Shown one piece after another: positions 35,080-45,532 of a stretch of 64,000 bases of DNA (its first letter is position 1; each line of letters opens with the position of its first letter). Both the position numbers and the translations under genes were made by a program. This DNA comes from Armigeres subalbatus. Taxonomy: Eukaryota; Arthropoda; Insecta; Diptera; Culicidae. The stretch spans positions 159,428,452 through 159,492,451 of the forward strand of contig NC_085140.1 of assembly GCF_024139115.2 (NCBI RefSeq). The letters run 5' to 3'. Under the pieces are notes generated by a model. That model was not told the DNA's origin. It saw only the letters and a program-made list of their open reading frames with translations, and ran no database searches.

Positions 35080-36931
35080 CAGTGTTGCCACATATAAAGA
35101 TTTATCTCATTTATAAAGATTTTTTAATATTTTTTGATAAAGATATCTTTATATAAAGATTAAAGATTTTTTTGAAGAAATAAGATTTTTCAAGATTTTT
35201 GTGCATTTTGAAATTTAGTGTTCTGTTTTTTTCTCTAATTTTTGGCCGATACTTTAATCCGATATCATGACCGATAAGGCAGTTTTCACTCAGTAAATTC
35301 CGTCAGTACCAGATGGCTATCGCTTGACTCAGTAGTCGAACGGAATGTTGATCGTTTTTCAAAGCTTATCATGTACTTTACGTTCTATTCGAACTGTGAC
35401 AATTATTGAACTGCCCAGCGCCACCGTCGTCACCTCTACGATCCCATCCCTGGTAGAAGTCATGAACAGAATAAAAAAACATGATATAGACTTGATTGAT
35501 ATAAGAGATAAAAGAACAGGAAAATTTGCACCGAAATATCATTTAAATATCAAGATATGCTATGGATAAGAACAAACTAATGGCACATGATACTGATCTC
35601 TTATTATAAATAGCATAAATTGATCTCCTCATGATAATTTCATTCAAAATATTGATATTGTCGTTTGATATCATGTTCATATCTCATTTTACTATCTTAT
35701 CAACATTTGATATTATTCAGCTATTTTCTTCTACTCGGGATGACCTACTGCTTGTTAATAAAGTCAATCGTATTTTCCAATCGGAAAGCCCTGAGTATAC
35801 GAACATGTACAGTGAAATTAAATCGCTTTATCTGATTATCCTTTCCAACATCTAGAAAGATGAATTTCTTAAAAATATCATAGACAAATGGCTTTCAAAA
35901 CTTTGAACAACATCTTCACGAGAAAATGAAGACCTACGTAGGGCTAGAAGCAGATAATCTGGCAGGACCTCTTGATTAACCGCTGAAGGTAACTTTCTAT
36001 TCTCTCGCATGTAATTTCTATGTGGAGCTGATGAAACAAACAATCAAACTCTTGAATGATCCCGTTCTTAAGACAGCTTGACTCATCGATCCAAAAAATT
36101 TGGAGAACATTACTAGTCTCAGTTCGATCCTGAAGAAGATTCCAAACATCTCAGGGGTGCAAATCTTTGCAAATCTAATCAGATCGAAGAGCAAGCCGAT
36201 ATGACGAAAAGTTGTGAGACATCGCTGGGTGGTAAACGGCGAGAAGGAACGCTGGCATTTCCATTATTAAGAAAGTTCATCAACATTTCTATCTCATCCC
36301 TCATTCGGCAGCAGCTGTCAAAAGGCTGTTTTGGCCGAATAACTTTATTAAAACTTTGGTTAGTAACCGACTGAATATATATATGGTATACCAGCACGAT
36401 TAATGCTATTTTGCGTTAAAAAATGTTATGTTAAAAAGAAAGGAGTTGCCAAGATGGCTTTAACGTTGCAATTCAATTCAAAATGCAAAAAGTCAAAATA
36501 TTCACATTACAAACCTGAAAGGTTTATAACTTTTGATCACCTTGATTTGCATTAAATGGGATGGTACAAAAATACCTCGAAACTCGTTTCAAAATATACT
36601 CTTATTACAAACATCTACTTGCTTCTAAAAAAACCCAACAGATTTAAAAACATTTGTATATTTAAAAAAAAAGTGAATATTTCAGCTATTAAGCACCTAT
36701 TCAAGTTTAAGCCTGGAGCACAAAGACCCGTTCGCCAATCAACTCGTCGAATTTGACAGTTTATCCACGGGAAAATGTCAAATTTGACGGGCGAAATGAC
36801 GAACGATGGCATGCGCTTTAGCCTTAAGTACATAAAGATTTTTTTCGAGATTTTTTGCTCACAAATAAAGGTGAAAAAGATTTTTAAGTCTGAAAATGAA
36901 GGTGAGGTTCGAAAAATAAGTGGCAACACTG
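35080..36931 (+). mobile_element. 1,852-bp hAT transposon nested in gag
   Basis: Perfect 12-bp inverted termini CAGTGTTGCCAC / GTGGCAACACTG and a perfect 8-bp duplication GATCTCTG (35,072-35,079; 36,932-36,939) define a hAT insertion. AAAGATTTTTT-like words are repeated inside both ends, as expected for subterminal transposase sites. The interior carries a decayed transposase on the plus strand. Gag sequence reads on at both flanks, so the insertion came after the LTR element had settled here or was carried by its parent. Confidence 0.94.
35345..36400 (+). pseudogene. Decayed hAT transposase remnant
   Basis: Broken frames on the plus strand. About 35,740-35,850 reads DLLLVNKVNRIFQSESPEYTN, resembling the middle of hAT transposases (LxxVNxxFQSE). 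At 36,296-36,376 one frame reads IPHSAAAVKRLF followed by FIKTLVSNRLN, matching the hAT C-terminal dimerisation motif (PHSxAxxERxFSxxxxIKTxxRNRL). Just upstream, in a different frame, FPLLRKFINI fits the start of the same domain. Stops and at least one frameshift separate these pieces, and the N-terminal BED finger and catalytic DDE residues are not recognisable. Inactive. Confidence 0.7.
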
Positions 36932-36939
36932 GATCTCTG

Positions 36940-37166
36940 TTTGGATTACCATATCTGAAACGGATTTCGTTTTCAAACCTTTTCCAGCTTGTGAGGTGCG
37001 CTTCCCTAGTGAACCACCAATCATACGCTTCACCCTTTAACCTACGATGAATATTCATCACAAGTGCATCTTTGGAAACTCCCCCATCTCGTGCTAACTT
37101 TTGAATTCTACCCAGAAAATCTCCTACCCGAATCGACCTGCCGTCTCCTGAAAATTCAAATCCCAA
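36940..37166 (-). pseudogene. gag: capsid N-terminal part, cut by the hAT
   Basis: Reads GDFLGRIQKLARDGGVSKD, then LKGEAYDWWFTR and FENEIRFRYGNPNRD, a typical retrotransposon capsid pattern (F-x-L-E-...-L-x-G-x-A-x-x-W). It is open from a TTG, with no ATG, because it is in a different frame from the Ser/Arg-rich part before it, so a frameshift lies near 37,150. The gag sense ends at the hAT insertion site at 36,940 and resumes below 35,080. Confidence 0.82.
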
Positions 37167-37762
37167 TTTTCTACTCGTGATTTCCTGTAATGTTTTCTAC
37201 TGTATTCCGAACTTGAAGACGACAGTGATCTTCCACGATGTCTTCGTCCGGTGTTTCGCATTCGATCTTTCGACCTTCCTGATCTGTGATTTTTCTCTGT
37301 TTCCCATTCATCTGTTGACTCACTTTGATTATATTTGCTTGACCTTCTTTTAGATTTCTCATTCTCACTTCTTTCTAAACTGCTATCTGAACTGTATCTT
37401 TTGTTTCTTCTTTTGATTTCCCTGCTAACGCTTCTTCGCGACTTCCGGCTCTTACTGCTCTCCGGCGGCCGTCTATCGTACTTCTCTCTCCGTTCAAGTT
37501 CTCTAAGTGACTTCCGGCTCTTCTCGCTCTTCGGCGGCCGTCGGTCAACCCTATGACTGTCTTTCTTCCTTTCTTTCTCGTTTCGTGACTTCCGGCTCTT
37601 ATTGCGCTCCGGCGACCTTCCGTCACTGCTTTCTTCAGTCTCACTTTTACTATCTTCGTCTTCCTGTCTATAATCAGAACGAGATTTCCGGCTCTTAGTA
37701 CTCTCCGGTGGCCTCTCATCAACGTTCTGTTTCCGTTGCCTCTCCTTGTCTGCTTCTAACAT
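37124..37762 (-). pseudogene. gag: Ser/Arg-rich region with RPPES-KSRKSR repeats
   Basis: 212 codons rich in Arg, Ser, Lys and Glu. The motif RPPES(T/E/S)KSRKS or a close variant (SPERNKSRKS) recurs about every 25-35 residues, about five times, followed by an RS-rich stretch (RRHRGRSLSSSSSEYSRKHYRK). Such a region is unusual at this place in gag. It resembles splicing-factor RS domains and could bind RNA or nuclear partners (inference). The frame is connected neither to the segment upstream (stops near 37,875 and 37,970) nor to the capsid downstream. Confidence 0.8.
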
Positions 37763-37969
37763 TTTGGTTTTATCGTTCTCACTCTTTTTCTTCGCATCAT
37801 TAAAAATCTTATCTTGTTTCCATAGTATGAATTCCTTCCACTCTTCCTCTAATTCTCTCTGCTTCTCAGCCGCTTTTCATCTATTTCGCTTTCTGATTTC
37901 TCTTCGTTATTTCCCTCTTTCCTATTTCCACTCTTCTCTTCTTCCGCACTTTTGTGCCTCTCTCTTCAC

Positions 37970-38428
37970 CTACTTTAGTTTTGCAATCTTCTGATCTTTC
38001 CTATCCTCCTTCAATGGTTCCTCTGAACCCATATACACTTTAAGTTCGAAACTTTTCAATATCTCCTCTATCTGCTGGCAAATTTCTCGTTTGTCCTGTT
38101 TCTCAGCTTCATCTTGAACAACGGCACTATGTGCCCGTATAAGATAATGACGTAATCTCGAGACTAACACTCGATCTAACCGTTTACTTAAGCCGGCTGA
38201 GATCGCTTCTACTTTTTCCCTAATAAGATCGATTTCATCTTTAAAAAGATGCTTCCCTTTCCGCTCCGTTTTAGCCTTTTTCTCCTCCATCAATAGCCTT
38301 CGAAGGAATCTTTGTCGATCTTCTAAAGTCTCTCTTCGATCGACTATCTGACCTCTCAGCTTTAGATCAAAATCAACTTCCTCCCCAAGCAAATGCTCTG
38401 CCTCGGGTAAAATATACGGACCACTCAT
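37970..38428 (-). pseudogene. gag: N-terminal coiled-coil part
   Basis: Starts with ATG about 240 bp after the primer binding site, in the expected place for gag. The 152 codons are highly charged and heptad-like (RRETLEDRQRFLRRLLMEEKKAK, EAISAGLSKRLDRVL, EEILKSFELKVYM), consistent with a coiled coil. It ends at a premature stop at 37,970. The same type of sequence (Glu/Lys-rich) continues in other frames to 37,763, so the stop reflects frameshifts. Confidence 0.8.
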
Positions 38429-38668
38429 AGTGAGTTTTATCCAAATTCAACTTAAACTACAAAAAAAATTCAACTAATCTAAATTGAAAAACTTACTTTC
38501 AATCCTCGTAATTCAACTGTTAATCGTAGAAATTCAATTCACTATAAATCTAAAATAAACCTATTAAATTCCAATCAACTTACAACTAATTTCAAATTCA
38601 AGATAATGTAAAAAAAAACTTCAAAACAATTGATTCAACTGTAGAAACAAATTTTCTGGAAAATTTTG

Positions 38669-38681
38669 ACGTTGGGCGCCA
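38669..38681 (-). other. Primer binding site, tRNA-Lys type
   Basis: On the minus strand TGGCGCCCAACGT begins one base after the 5' LTR. From memory this complements the 3' end (including CCA) of insect tRNA-Lys(CUU) over 13 nt. It sets the direction of the element and identifies 38,683-40,858 as the 5' LTR. Confidence 0.85.
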
Positions 38682-38682
38682 A

Positions 38683-40858
38683 TGTAACCGTTCGCTAATC
38701 GTCTGAGGGAATTATTTAAACTTTGGTGGCTTTAGCGCCACTCTCGCGTACGAGAGACCACCAGTCTGTTGACTTGCCCGACTATTTTTGAGACAATTCC
38801 TCAGGGGAAATCCTCGAACGGTTGCTGGCTGAATTTTCAAAATCACCCGCTGTTACCTGGAAAACCACCCTAAAATCCCTTGCCCTGATTACCCTTGTAA
38901 TCACTTAAGCTCGCTCAACAATAAACGCAAAATCAAAAGAGGAATCGAAGTCTGAGATGCAATCTACCAACGAAATAACGGAAACGTAAAAGAGAACAGC
39001 AGGTTCTCACGGAACTGCCGAAACAAAATCAATTGACTCTCAGAGCTTCAAATTCAACAAATTTATTATAATGACTTCATTCGGGTTGGACGGGATTTTG
39101 TACTAGCTAGGGGGAAACTAATTCATGGCCATGATTATTCAAGTTTCCACGTACCTGCGCAGGATTTTTAGTAGCGATGACGGGTTCCGGCGGGTGCCGA
39201 AGACGGAGGGCTTTCCGGCAGGGTGCCGAAGACGATGTTTTCCGGCGGGACGCCGAAGACGGAGGTTCTTCCGGCGGTGTGCCGAAGACGAAGGTTCTTC
39301 CGGCGGTGTGCCGAAGACGAAGGTTCTTCCGGCGGTGTGCCGAAGACGACGGTTCTTCCGGCGGTGCTGGTGACGCAGTTGTCGCGATGGCGTCGTGGTA
39401 CCAGCGGCTTGCCAGTGGGCGTTCGAAGCTCCACACGATGGCGGCGTGAGCTTGTGTCAAAATGGCCGAACTAAAGGTGCGGAGGGAGTGGCGGCTGGAC
39501 GGAAGGCTTCCGCTTTGAAACCGTCGAGAGCGTCCGGAATGACCGTTCCCTCAAACTAGTAGCCCGCTTTCCCTTACGACCCGGCTTCACGTACCTTTCC
39601 GATTCACCGGGCGAGGACTAAAAGAAAGCTACTAATTCTCGGTTCGGGTTCGGTTCAGCGTACGATAATTGGTGACGTACGGGAACCGCGCTCTCGACAC
39701 CTGACCACCAGGGGGGTTGTAGCGAAATGGTGGTCTTATCGACAGTTTTAGGCGACTGTCGGGTGAGTTTCGCTCGACTGACTAAACGAACTTCACTCCC
39801 CTCCGTTTGACTACCTCGTAAGGCGGGCCTTAGCGGACACACAAGCTCAATTTGGTCGCACTGCGACCCACAGCAAAAGGACGGAACCCCAATTCGACTC
39901 CGCTGGTCGTCACAAAATTCCAGCCCGTACTAAAAAGCGCCTACGCGCTGGAAGTCCAACGCGAATGGCGAACGTTAGTCGTGTGCAAAATTAAAGTCAT
40001 AAATCTAAATTACCTTTTTCTGTCTCTATATCTACTCCGACAAATGGAGAGAATCGCGAAGGTGTCAGACGCACTGACCGAAATAAGCAGCTATCTGGAA
40101 GACACCAAAAGATTTTGCTTCAAGCACTTCACTTTACACCACTGTTCTCAATTATTACCTTCTGCAAACTTTGAAGGAACACGTTTCACTTTTGTAGAAA
40201 TACTTTAAATTCTTCGGAACTTGGAAACCGCGATACTTCTCTTCCTCTAGTGCGAGCGAAAATGAACGAGCTTAAGAATTTCTACCTTCAAGAAACCTTG
40301 AAGGACAATTACTGGTTATGTACACAGATTCAAATGGCGATATCAATTTGGCGCCTTCCCAGGATCAAGCAAATGGTTGAAAAAGAGCTATCTAGTTTCA
40401 GGAGCCATTACTGCACTCACTGAAACAGTATACCACTTTGCTTAGCCGAGACGCAAACCGCTCGAAATATTTCCTCACCCAAGACAGTCAAATAGTCGGG
40501 CAAATACTGATAATGTTATGGTCTCGCTTTGGACTGTGAATCGTCAAGCCGACTTGACGAATTCAAGCATTATTTTGCTTAAAAAGAGAAAAACGTCCAA
40601 AGCTAATTAAATTCAAATAATCTAATAACTACAACAACAAAAAAAACAAAAAATAATTTATTACTAATAATTAAGCTTCAACTCATTTCAATGATATTTT
40701 ACTTAAAAGGATAAAAACGTCAAAGCTATTTATTAATTAAAAATAATAATTTAATTTCATAATATATTTACAAATGATTTTGCTTAAAAAAAATAAAAAC
40801 GTCTGAAGCTTTAAGCAAATCCAATAAAATTATTCCAAAAAATCCACACCGCGTTACA
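38683..40858 (-). repeat. 5' LTR (2,176 bp) of the gypsy-type element
   Basis: TGTAAC...GTTACA, near-identical to the 3' LTR at 27,036. Differences seen are a few single bases (for example GTACTAAAAAGCG against GTACAAAAAAAGCG), homopolymer lengths and the A-rich block near 40,640. It contains the same 30-bp GC-rich tandem repeat (about 39,184-39,368). It should hold the promoter; I did not find a clear TATA box. Confidence 0.93.
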
Positions 40859-40889
40859 AGGTTTCAGCTAGATGAGATTTATCTATAAG

Positions 40890-42060
40890 ATGAATTCTCT
40901 AAGATTTTTTCTTCTAGAATTCCACTGGCAGTTCCTACGGGAGTTCCTTTTTGTTTTATTGTCTTTATTAAGGAGACTTTCAGCCCTAGGCTGGCTCGTC
41001 TCCGGAAACCGTAGGTTCCTCTGGAAATCCTCCCGGGAGTTTCTTCACAAATTCCTCCGGGAGTTACTTCGAGAATTCCTTCTAGAGCTCCTCCGGGAAT
41101 TCCACCGGGTGTTTCTCTGCAAATTCCTCCGGAAGTTCCACCCGGCAGTAGCTCTTCCAGGAAATCGTTCAGGCTTTTTTCAGGAAATCATTTAGGATTT
41201 CTTCAGAAATTTAGCTGGAAACTTGTCCCGAAGTTCTTCCGATAGTTTCTCTGAGAGTTTCTCCGGGAGGTCCTATAGGAATTCTTCTAAGAGTTCCTCC
41301 TGAAATTCTTCCGGGAGTTCTTACGGGAGTTCCTCCGGTAGTTCCTTCGGGAGATCCACCGGCAGTTTCTACGAGCATTATTCCGGGAGTTTCTCTGAAG
41401 TTCCTGAAGTTCCTAAGTTCCTGAATGAATTTCCGGAGAAATATCTGAAGGAGTTCCAGGAAAAATACAAGGAAGAATTAATGGAGAAATTCTCAGATGA
41501 AATCCTGAAAGTATTCCCAGATGAATTGCTGAAGAAATTACTGGATGAATTCCCGGGAGTTTGTTCTGAAGGAATTCATTGAAGAGCTTCTGGAAGGAAC
41601 TCTCAAATTAATTTCCTAATGAAATTCTGGAATAAATTCCGAGTGAAGGCCGGTAAGAATTCCAGGACGATTCCGCTGGCTACAAAGAATTCCTGGAGAA
41701 GTACCTGAATGAATTCCCGAAAAATAGCTGGAAGAATAATTTTCCGGAACTTTTGAATTTTGAAGGAACTCTCGAATAGATTCCTGAAGGAAATCTCGGA
41801 GATTTTTTGGAAGAATAGTCGAAGAAAGGTCTAAAAGTAAAACTTGGAGAGAAGAAAAAAATCTTCAAGGAATTTCCTCATGAGTTTCCTAAACAAATTT
41901 AGTGAGTGGTTTCTAAATATTTTTTTTGGAGGAATTACAATTACATGAGAAGGATTTTCGAATGATTTTCAGAGGTATTTGTGGATAACTTTCCGGAGGA
42001 ATTTATAAATTTCCTGGGGCAGCTTCTAGAAGGATTTCTGGTAGAAACATATTATTTTGT
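40890..42060. repeat. Degenerate GGAATTCCTCC-like repeat, right part
   Basis: Continuation of the repeat at 26,210-27,031. Words such as TTCCTCCGGGAGTT, GGAATTCCTCCGGGA and GAATTCCTGGAGAA dominate. From about 41,400 the strand bias flips to GAAGGAATT/GGAGAAATT (the reverse-complement sense), as if one block were inverted. A 107-codon frame at 40,872-41,195 is a product of the repeat. Confidence 0.72.
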
Positions 42061-43740
42061 AGGAGATATAGAGAAGGAAAATATCACATCAAGTATATGA
42101 AATCCTCTAGGAGAAAACGAGGAAACGACAAAGTAGATAAAAAAAGCGATTTATGAGTTTCTTAGTGAACATCTAGACAGTCCTAAGATAAGATGAGATA
42201 AGATTTAAAATTAGGTTGGATTATAAATTATGCACGGATCTTCAGATCTGCTTACCAGATAAATAACACGTTTTGATTCACATCAAATCTGTTTTAATTT
42301 TATTTAATGAACCATTGTAAACAAATATTGCAAATCTAAGCAATGAAAATTTAGGTGTTGATATCTCGATATTTATTTTTACTTGGTTGTTTGCTTGATT
42401 TTCGTCAGCGTCAACGCGCTAAATTTAAATATTTTCAAAACCGACGCGCCCGACGTTGTGACGCGGTTGATTTAGAATATTAAGTACAATTATGCGTAAC
42501 GCGCGACGCACTATTATGCTACTATTGTATTGCAGTTTGCCTTGAAACATGGATTATCGATGCACCTCGATAATCACACTTTTTTATTGCGTGCACACAG
42601 TTGCCGATTTCTTTTCCTCGAATCCCACTAAATAATATTATTTTCTGAAGGAAATAATTATGAAAACTGCACAACTGGCAACCTTGGCCATCATTTAGAA
42701 GGAGAAAATGCAAGAAGTTGCAAAATGCGAAAATGTCAGAAGAAAATGTTCAAAACAAAAGCACGTGGTTCTCACACCGTTTGCTTTCGTCTGACATACA
42801 CCGTCACACTTTTGATCACAGTTTGGAACCGTCACACTTTCAAACTGTGTTGTTCGATTTAGTGTGAACAGCGCAATACAATAGCAACGCGGTTTTGTAA
42901 TTCAGCATTGATCAACTGAGGACCGAAGAGACTATTCAGCAATCCTATGGTCGGCTAGCTATTGGGTTTTTCGCAACATAAAAAACTCACAATCACTTCA
43001 GGGACAGTCGTCGTGGGTGGTTCTGGGCCGTACGGTATCAACGTCTTTTCTTCTTGGAATAATTGATAGAACCTGGCCTAGTCATCTTGGCTAACCGTGG
43101 CTGAGTAGGTTTTATAAAAGCATTGAAATATTGTGTTTGGTAGAGAACACTGGGTGTTAGAGAAACATTAATTAAAATCAAAAACTGTTCTTTTATTTCC
43201 AAAGTTAATTCCAGATTTTGGCATCCTAGAGTAAATTTATAATGCCATAAAGAACGAGCATCACAAAAAGTATTTCGAAAAGTTTGGTTTATGATTTTAA
43301 AAACTATACATTCAAGAATTGGTGAAAAATATAAAGACCATCAAAAGAATCAGATAACAATAAAAAATCCACAATACTGAATATTAATACTATATTATTA
43401 TTATTGAGTTTCACGAATTACAAACAGAATACAAACATTTCAAGGAGAATTCTTGAGCCCGAAATATTTCGAGCTGTTTTGAACTTTAATTTATTATCAA
43501 TCCTAAAAACCCTAATAAGTTTTTGGGAATCTTTTGAATTTCAACCACCTATTTCTGAATATGATTCAATCGTATGCATAAGTTTGATAGAAATTCATTT
43601 CAGTACCCGTTCAATCTTTCCACCATTTAGGGGGGGGGGCTATTATTTTAAAACTTCAGTCAATAAAACGCGCTCTGCTTCCACGAGTTTTCCTTCAGCA
43701 GAACATCACCACTTATTGAGTTTCTCGTATACAAGTATAC
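42061..43740. other. No gene recognised
   Basis: AT-rich sequence with short frames only. There is a poly-G tract at about 43,631-43,639. No RNA gene or element termini were identified. Confidence 0.45.
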
Positions 43741-44152
43741 GTAATGGAACGTACACACGGTCAAGCAGTTCGGCCAACATTGACTCCACCTCTCGTTTAT
43801 TCAAACATCCATCAAATTTCACCAACAGCGACACGAACAATTTATTCGACCAACAATATCACACACGAACGACCGAAGCGCCAACTTGAGCACCAACCAT
43901 CGAAAAATATATGGGGGTTTAGGCAACTTCACTACAAATGCTCATACATGTTCGGCGAACCTTGACTCCACCCCTGACAACTCAAACCAAAATCAAACCG
44001 TTTTAATTTTTTCCAACCGAGCCGCCAACTGTCAAATGGTTGTTCGAACAACTTCACACACGTTCAAACAAAGCAGCAACCGAAGGGTTTTCGTGGGGGC
44101 GGAGTCAATGTTCGACAAACTGCTTGACTGGTGTGTACGTTGCATAACATAG
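43741..44152. mobile_element. Inverted-terminal-repeat unit, copy 1 of 2
   Basis: The unit opens with AACGTACACACGGTCAAGC and a following ACATTGACTCC, and closes with their inverses (GGAGTCAATGT, GCTTGAC, GTGTGTACGTT), an imperfect inverted repeat of about 45 bp. A near-identical unit follows about 10 bp later in the same direction. Overlapping frames of up to 161 codons run through both copies in more than one frame and show no domain. Confidence 0.7.
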
Positions 44153-44159
44153 CCTTATG

Positions 44160-44570
44160 TTATGGAACATACACACGGTCAAGCAGTTCGACCAACATTG
44201 ACTCCACCTCCCGTTTATTCAAACATCCATCAAGTTTTATCAACAGCGACACGAACAATCAATTTATTTGACCAACAATATCACACACGAACGACCGAAG
44301 CACCAACTCGAGCACCAACCATCAAAAAATATATGGGGATTTGTGCAACTTCACTACAAATGCTCAAACATGTTCGGCGAACCTTGACTCCACCCCCGAC
44401 AACTCAAACCAAAATCAAACCGTTTTAATTTTTTCCAACCGAGCCACCAACTGTCAAATGGTTGTTCGAACAACTTCACAAACGTTCAAACAAAGCAGCA
44501 ACCGAAGCGATTTCTTGGGGGCGGAGTCAATGTTCGTCAAACTGCTTGACTGGTGTGTACGTAGCATTAG
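44160..44570. mobile_element. Inverted-terminal-repeat unit, copy 2 of 2
   Basis: Direct repeat of 43,741-44,152, estimated by eye at around 95% identity, with a few indels (for example an extra CAAT near 44,258). Shared termini and the spacer ATAGCCTTATGTTA suggest tandem insertion or a local duplication. A (GT)-rich tail with TGTGAGTGTATGTGTGTG follows at 44,618-44,640. Confidence 0.7.
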
Positions 44571-44967
44571 CCACAAAAACAAACCAATCGACTCAGTTCG
44601 ACGAATAGAGGTGATGTCTGTGAGTGTATGTGTGTGCGTTTGTGGGAGGTGTATTCAAGTGTTTTTACACTGTTTCTAAAACAAATCTAATACATTTTAG
44701 CTCTTGTCTTTTAATTCGCCATAATAATTACTAGGCGATAACAATACTTCCGCCTTAACAATTTGTTTACTTTGTTCTATAGGTAGACGGTTTGGCAGTT
44801 AAAAAGGTAGATTTGGCATCACCAGGGAATCCATTTTTCTTGGATGCGCATGCGAAACAAGCGACAAAAGAGAACTAACGACAAAGCTTTGTTTTTGTCG
44901 GAGATAATAATGACAAAGATCCGAAAAAAATTGTCAGCAACAAAAAAGAAGACAATGTTGTTGCTAA

Positions 44968-45524
44968 CAGGGTTCGGATTTCTCACTCACTCACGCGACA
45001 ACAGATAACTCCACCATGCATTTTATCCGGATAAATCACAGTGCGATAAACTCCGGCACAAGCGATGGTGCGAAAATTTGTTGTCCTTCTTCCCATGTTT
45101 CGCGAAAATCAAATGCTACTTACTTTGCCTATCCAAGGTGATTGAATCTGACGATGCGCCACGATAAGCAGAAGGTTCAATACAGCAGTTTTTCCCTTCG
45201 CTTTCAATCAATTCATGTGGTGGCGTGGTTTTAGTGGGCGCTCTGAACATTTTAATTTTTTTTTTGTTCGAATCCCGTTGCGGTCCTAAATTTTTGTAAA
45301 TATGCTTGTAAAATTTATCTGGTAGAGAAGGTGAGAAGGAAAATTTGTGGATTAAAATTAAATTATCCGGCGATCCAGCGCTCACGAATTTATCACCCGC
45401 CATTCTATCCGGATAAAAATGTTGAGTGAGAATACTTCCTCACAGGAGGACCATGAAAAATCATACTCCGCTTAATGGATTAATCGCAGGTTTTTATTCA
45501 TATGAGTGAGAATTCCGAAGCCTG
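44968..45524. mobile_element. 557-bp hAT-like element
   Basis: Termini CAGGGTTCGGATTTCTCACT and AGTGAGAATTCCGAAGCCTG are an inverted repeat of about 20 bp with few mismatches. Flanks are an 8-bp duplication with one change (GTTGCTAA at 44,960-44,967; GTTGTTAA at 45,525-45,532). Inside, ATCCGGATAAA occurs near both ends as a second inverted pair. A 95-codon frame on the minus strand (45,116-45,403) has no transposase motif. Non-autonomous. Confidence 0.8.
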
Positions 45525-45532
45525 GTTGTTAA

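Larger units (their letters stand above)
27036..40858 (-). mobile_element. Ty3/gypsy-type LTR retrotransposon with 2.2-kb LTRs, 13.8 kb including a nested hAT
   Basis: Both LTRs start TGTAAC and end GTTACA, and a 4-bp duplication AGGT lies outside (27,032-27,035 and 40,859-40,862). On the minus strand the order is 5' LTR, primer site, gag, protease, RT, RNase H, integrase, about 1.9 kb of non-coding DNA, 3' LTR. RT-RNaseH-integrase order is that of Ty3/gypsy. Unusually long LTRs plus a tRNA-Lys-type primer site recall the Osvaldo/Ulysses lineage of flies; this is inference from memory. The LTRs differ by only a few substitutions and indels, so insertion is recent, yet gag and pol carry frameshifts and gag is split by a hAT element. 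Without the hAT insertion and its 8-bp duplication the element is about 12.0 kb. No envelope-like frame was seen. Confidence 0.93.

Noticed and set aside
43404..44679. Frames of up to 161 codons across the tandem inverted-repeat units
   Set aside because: Several frames are open in the same DNA, the peptides are Thr/Asn/Ser-rich and featureless, and they cross unit boundaries.
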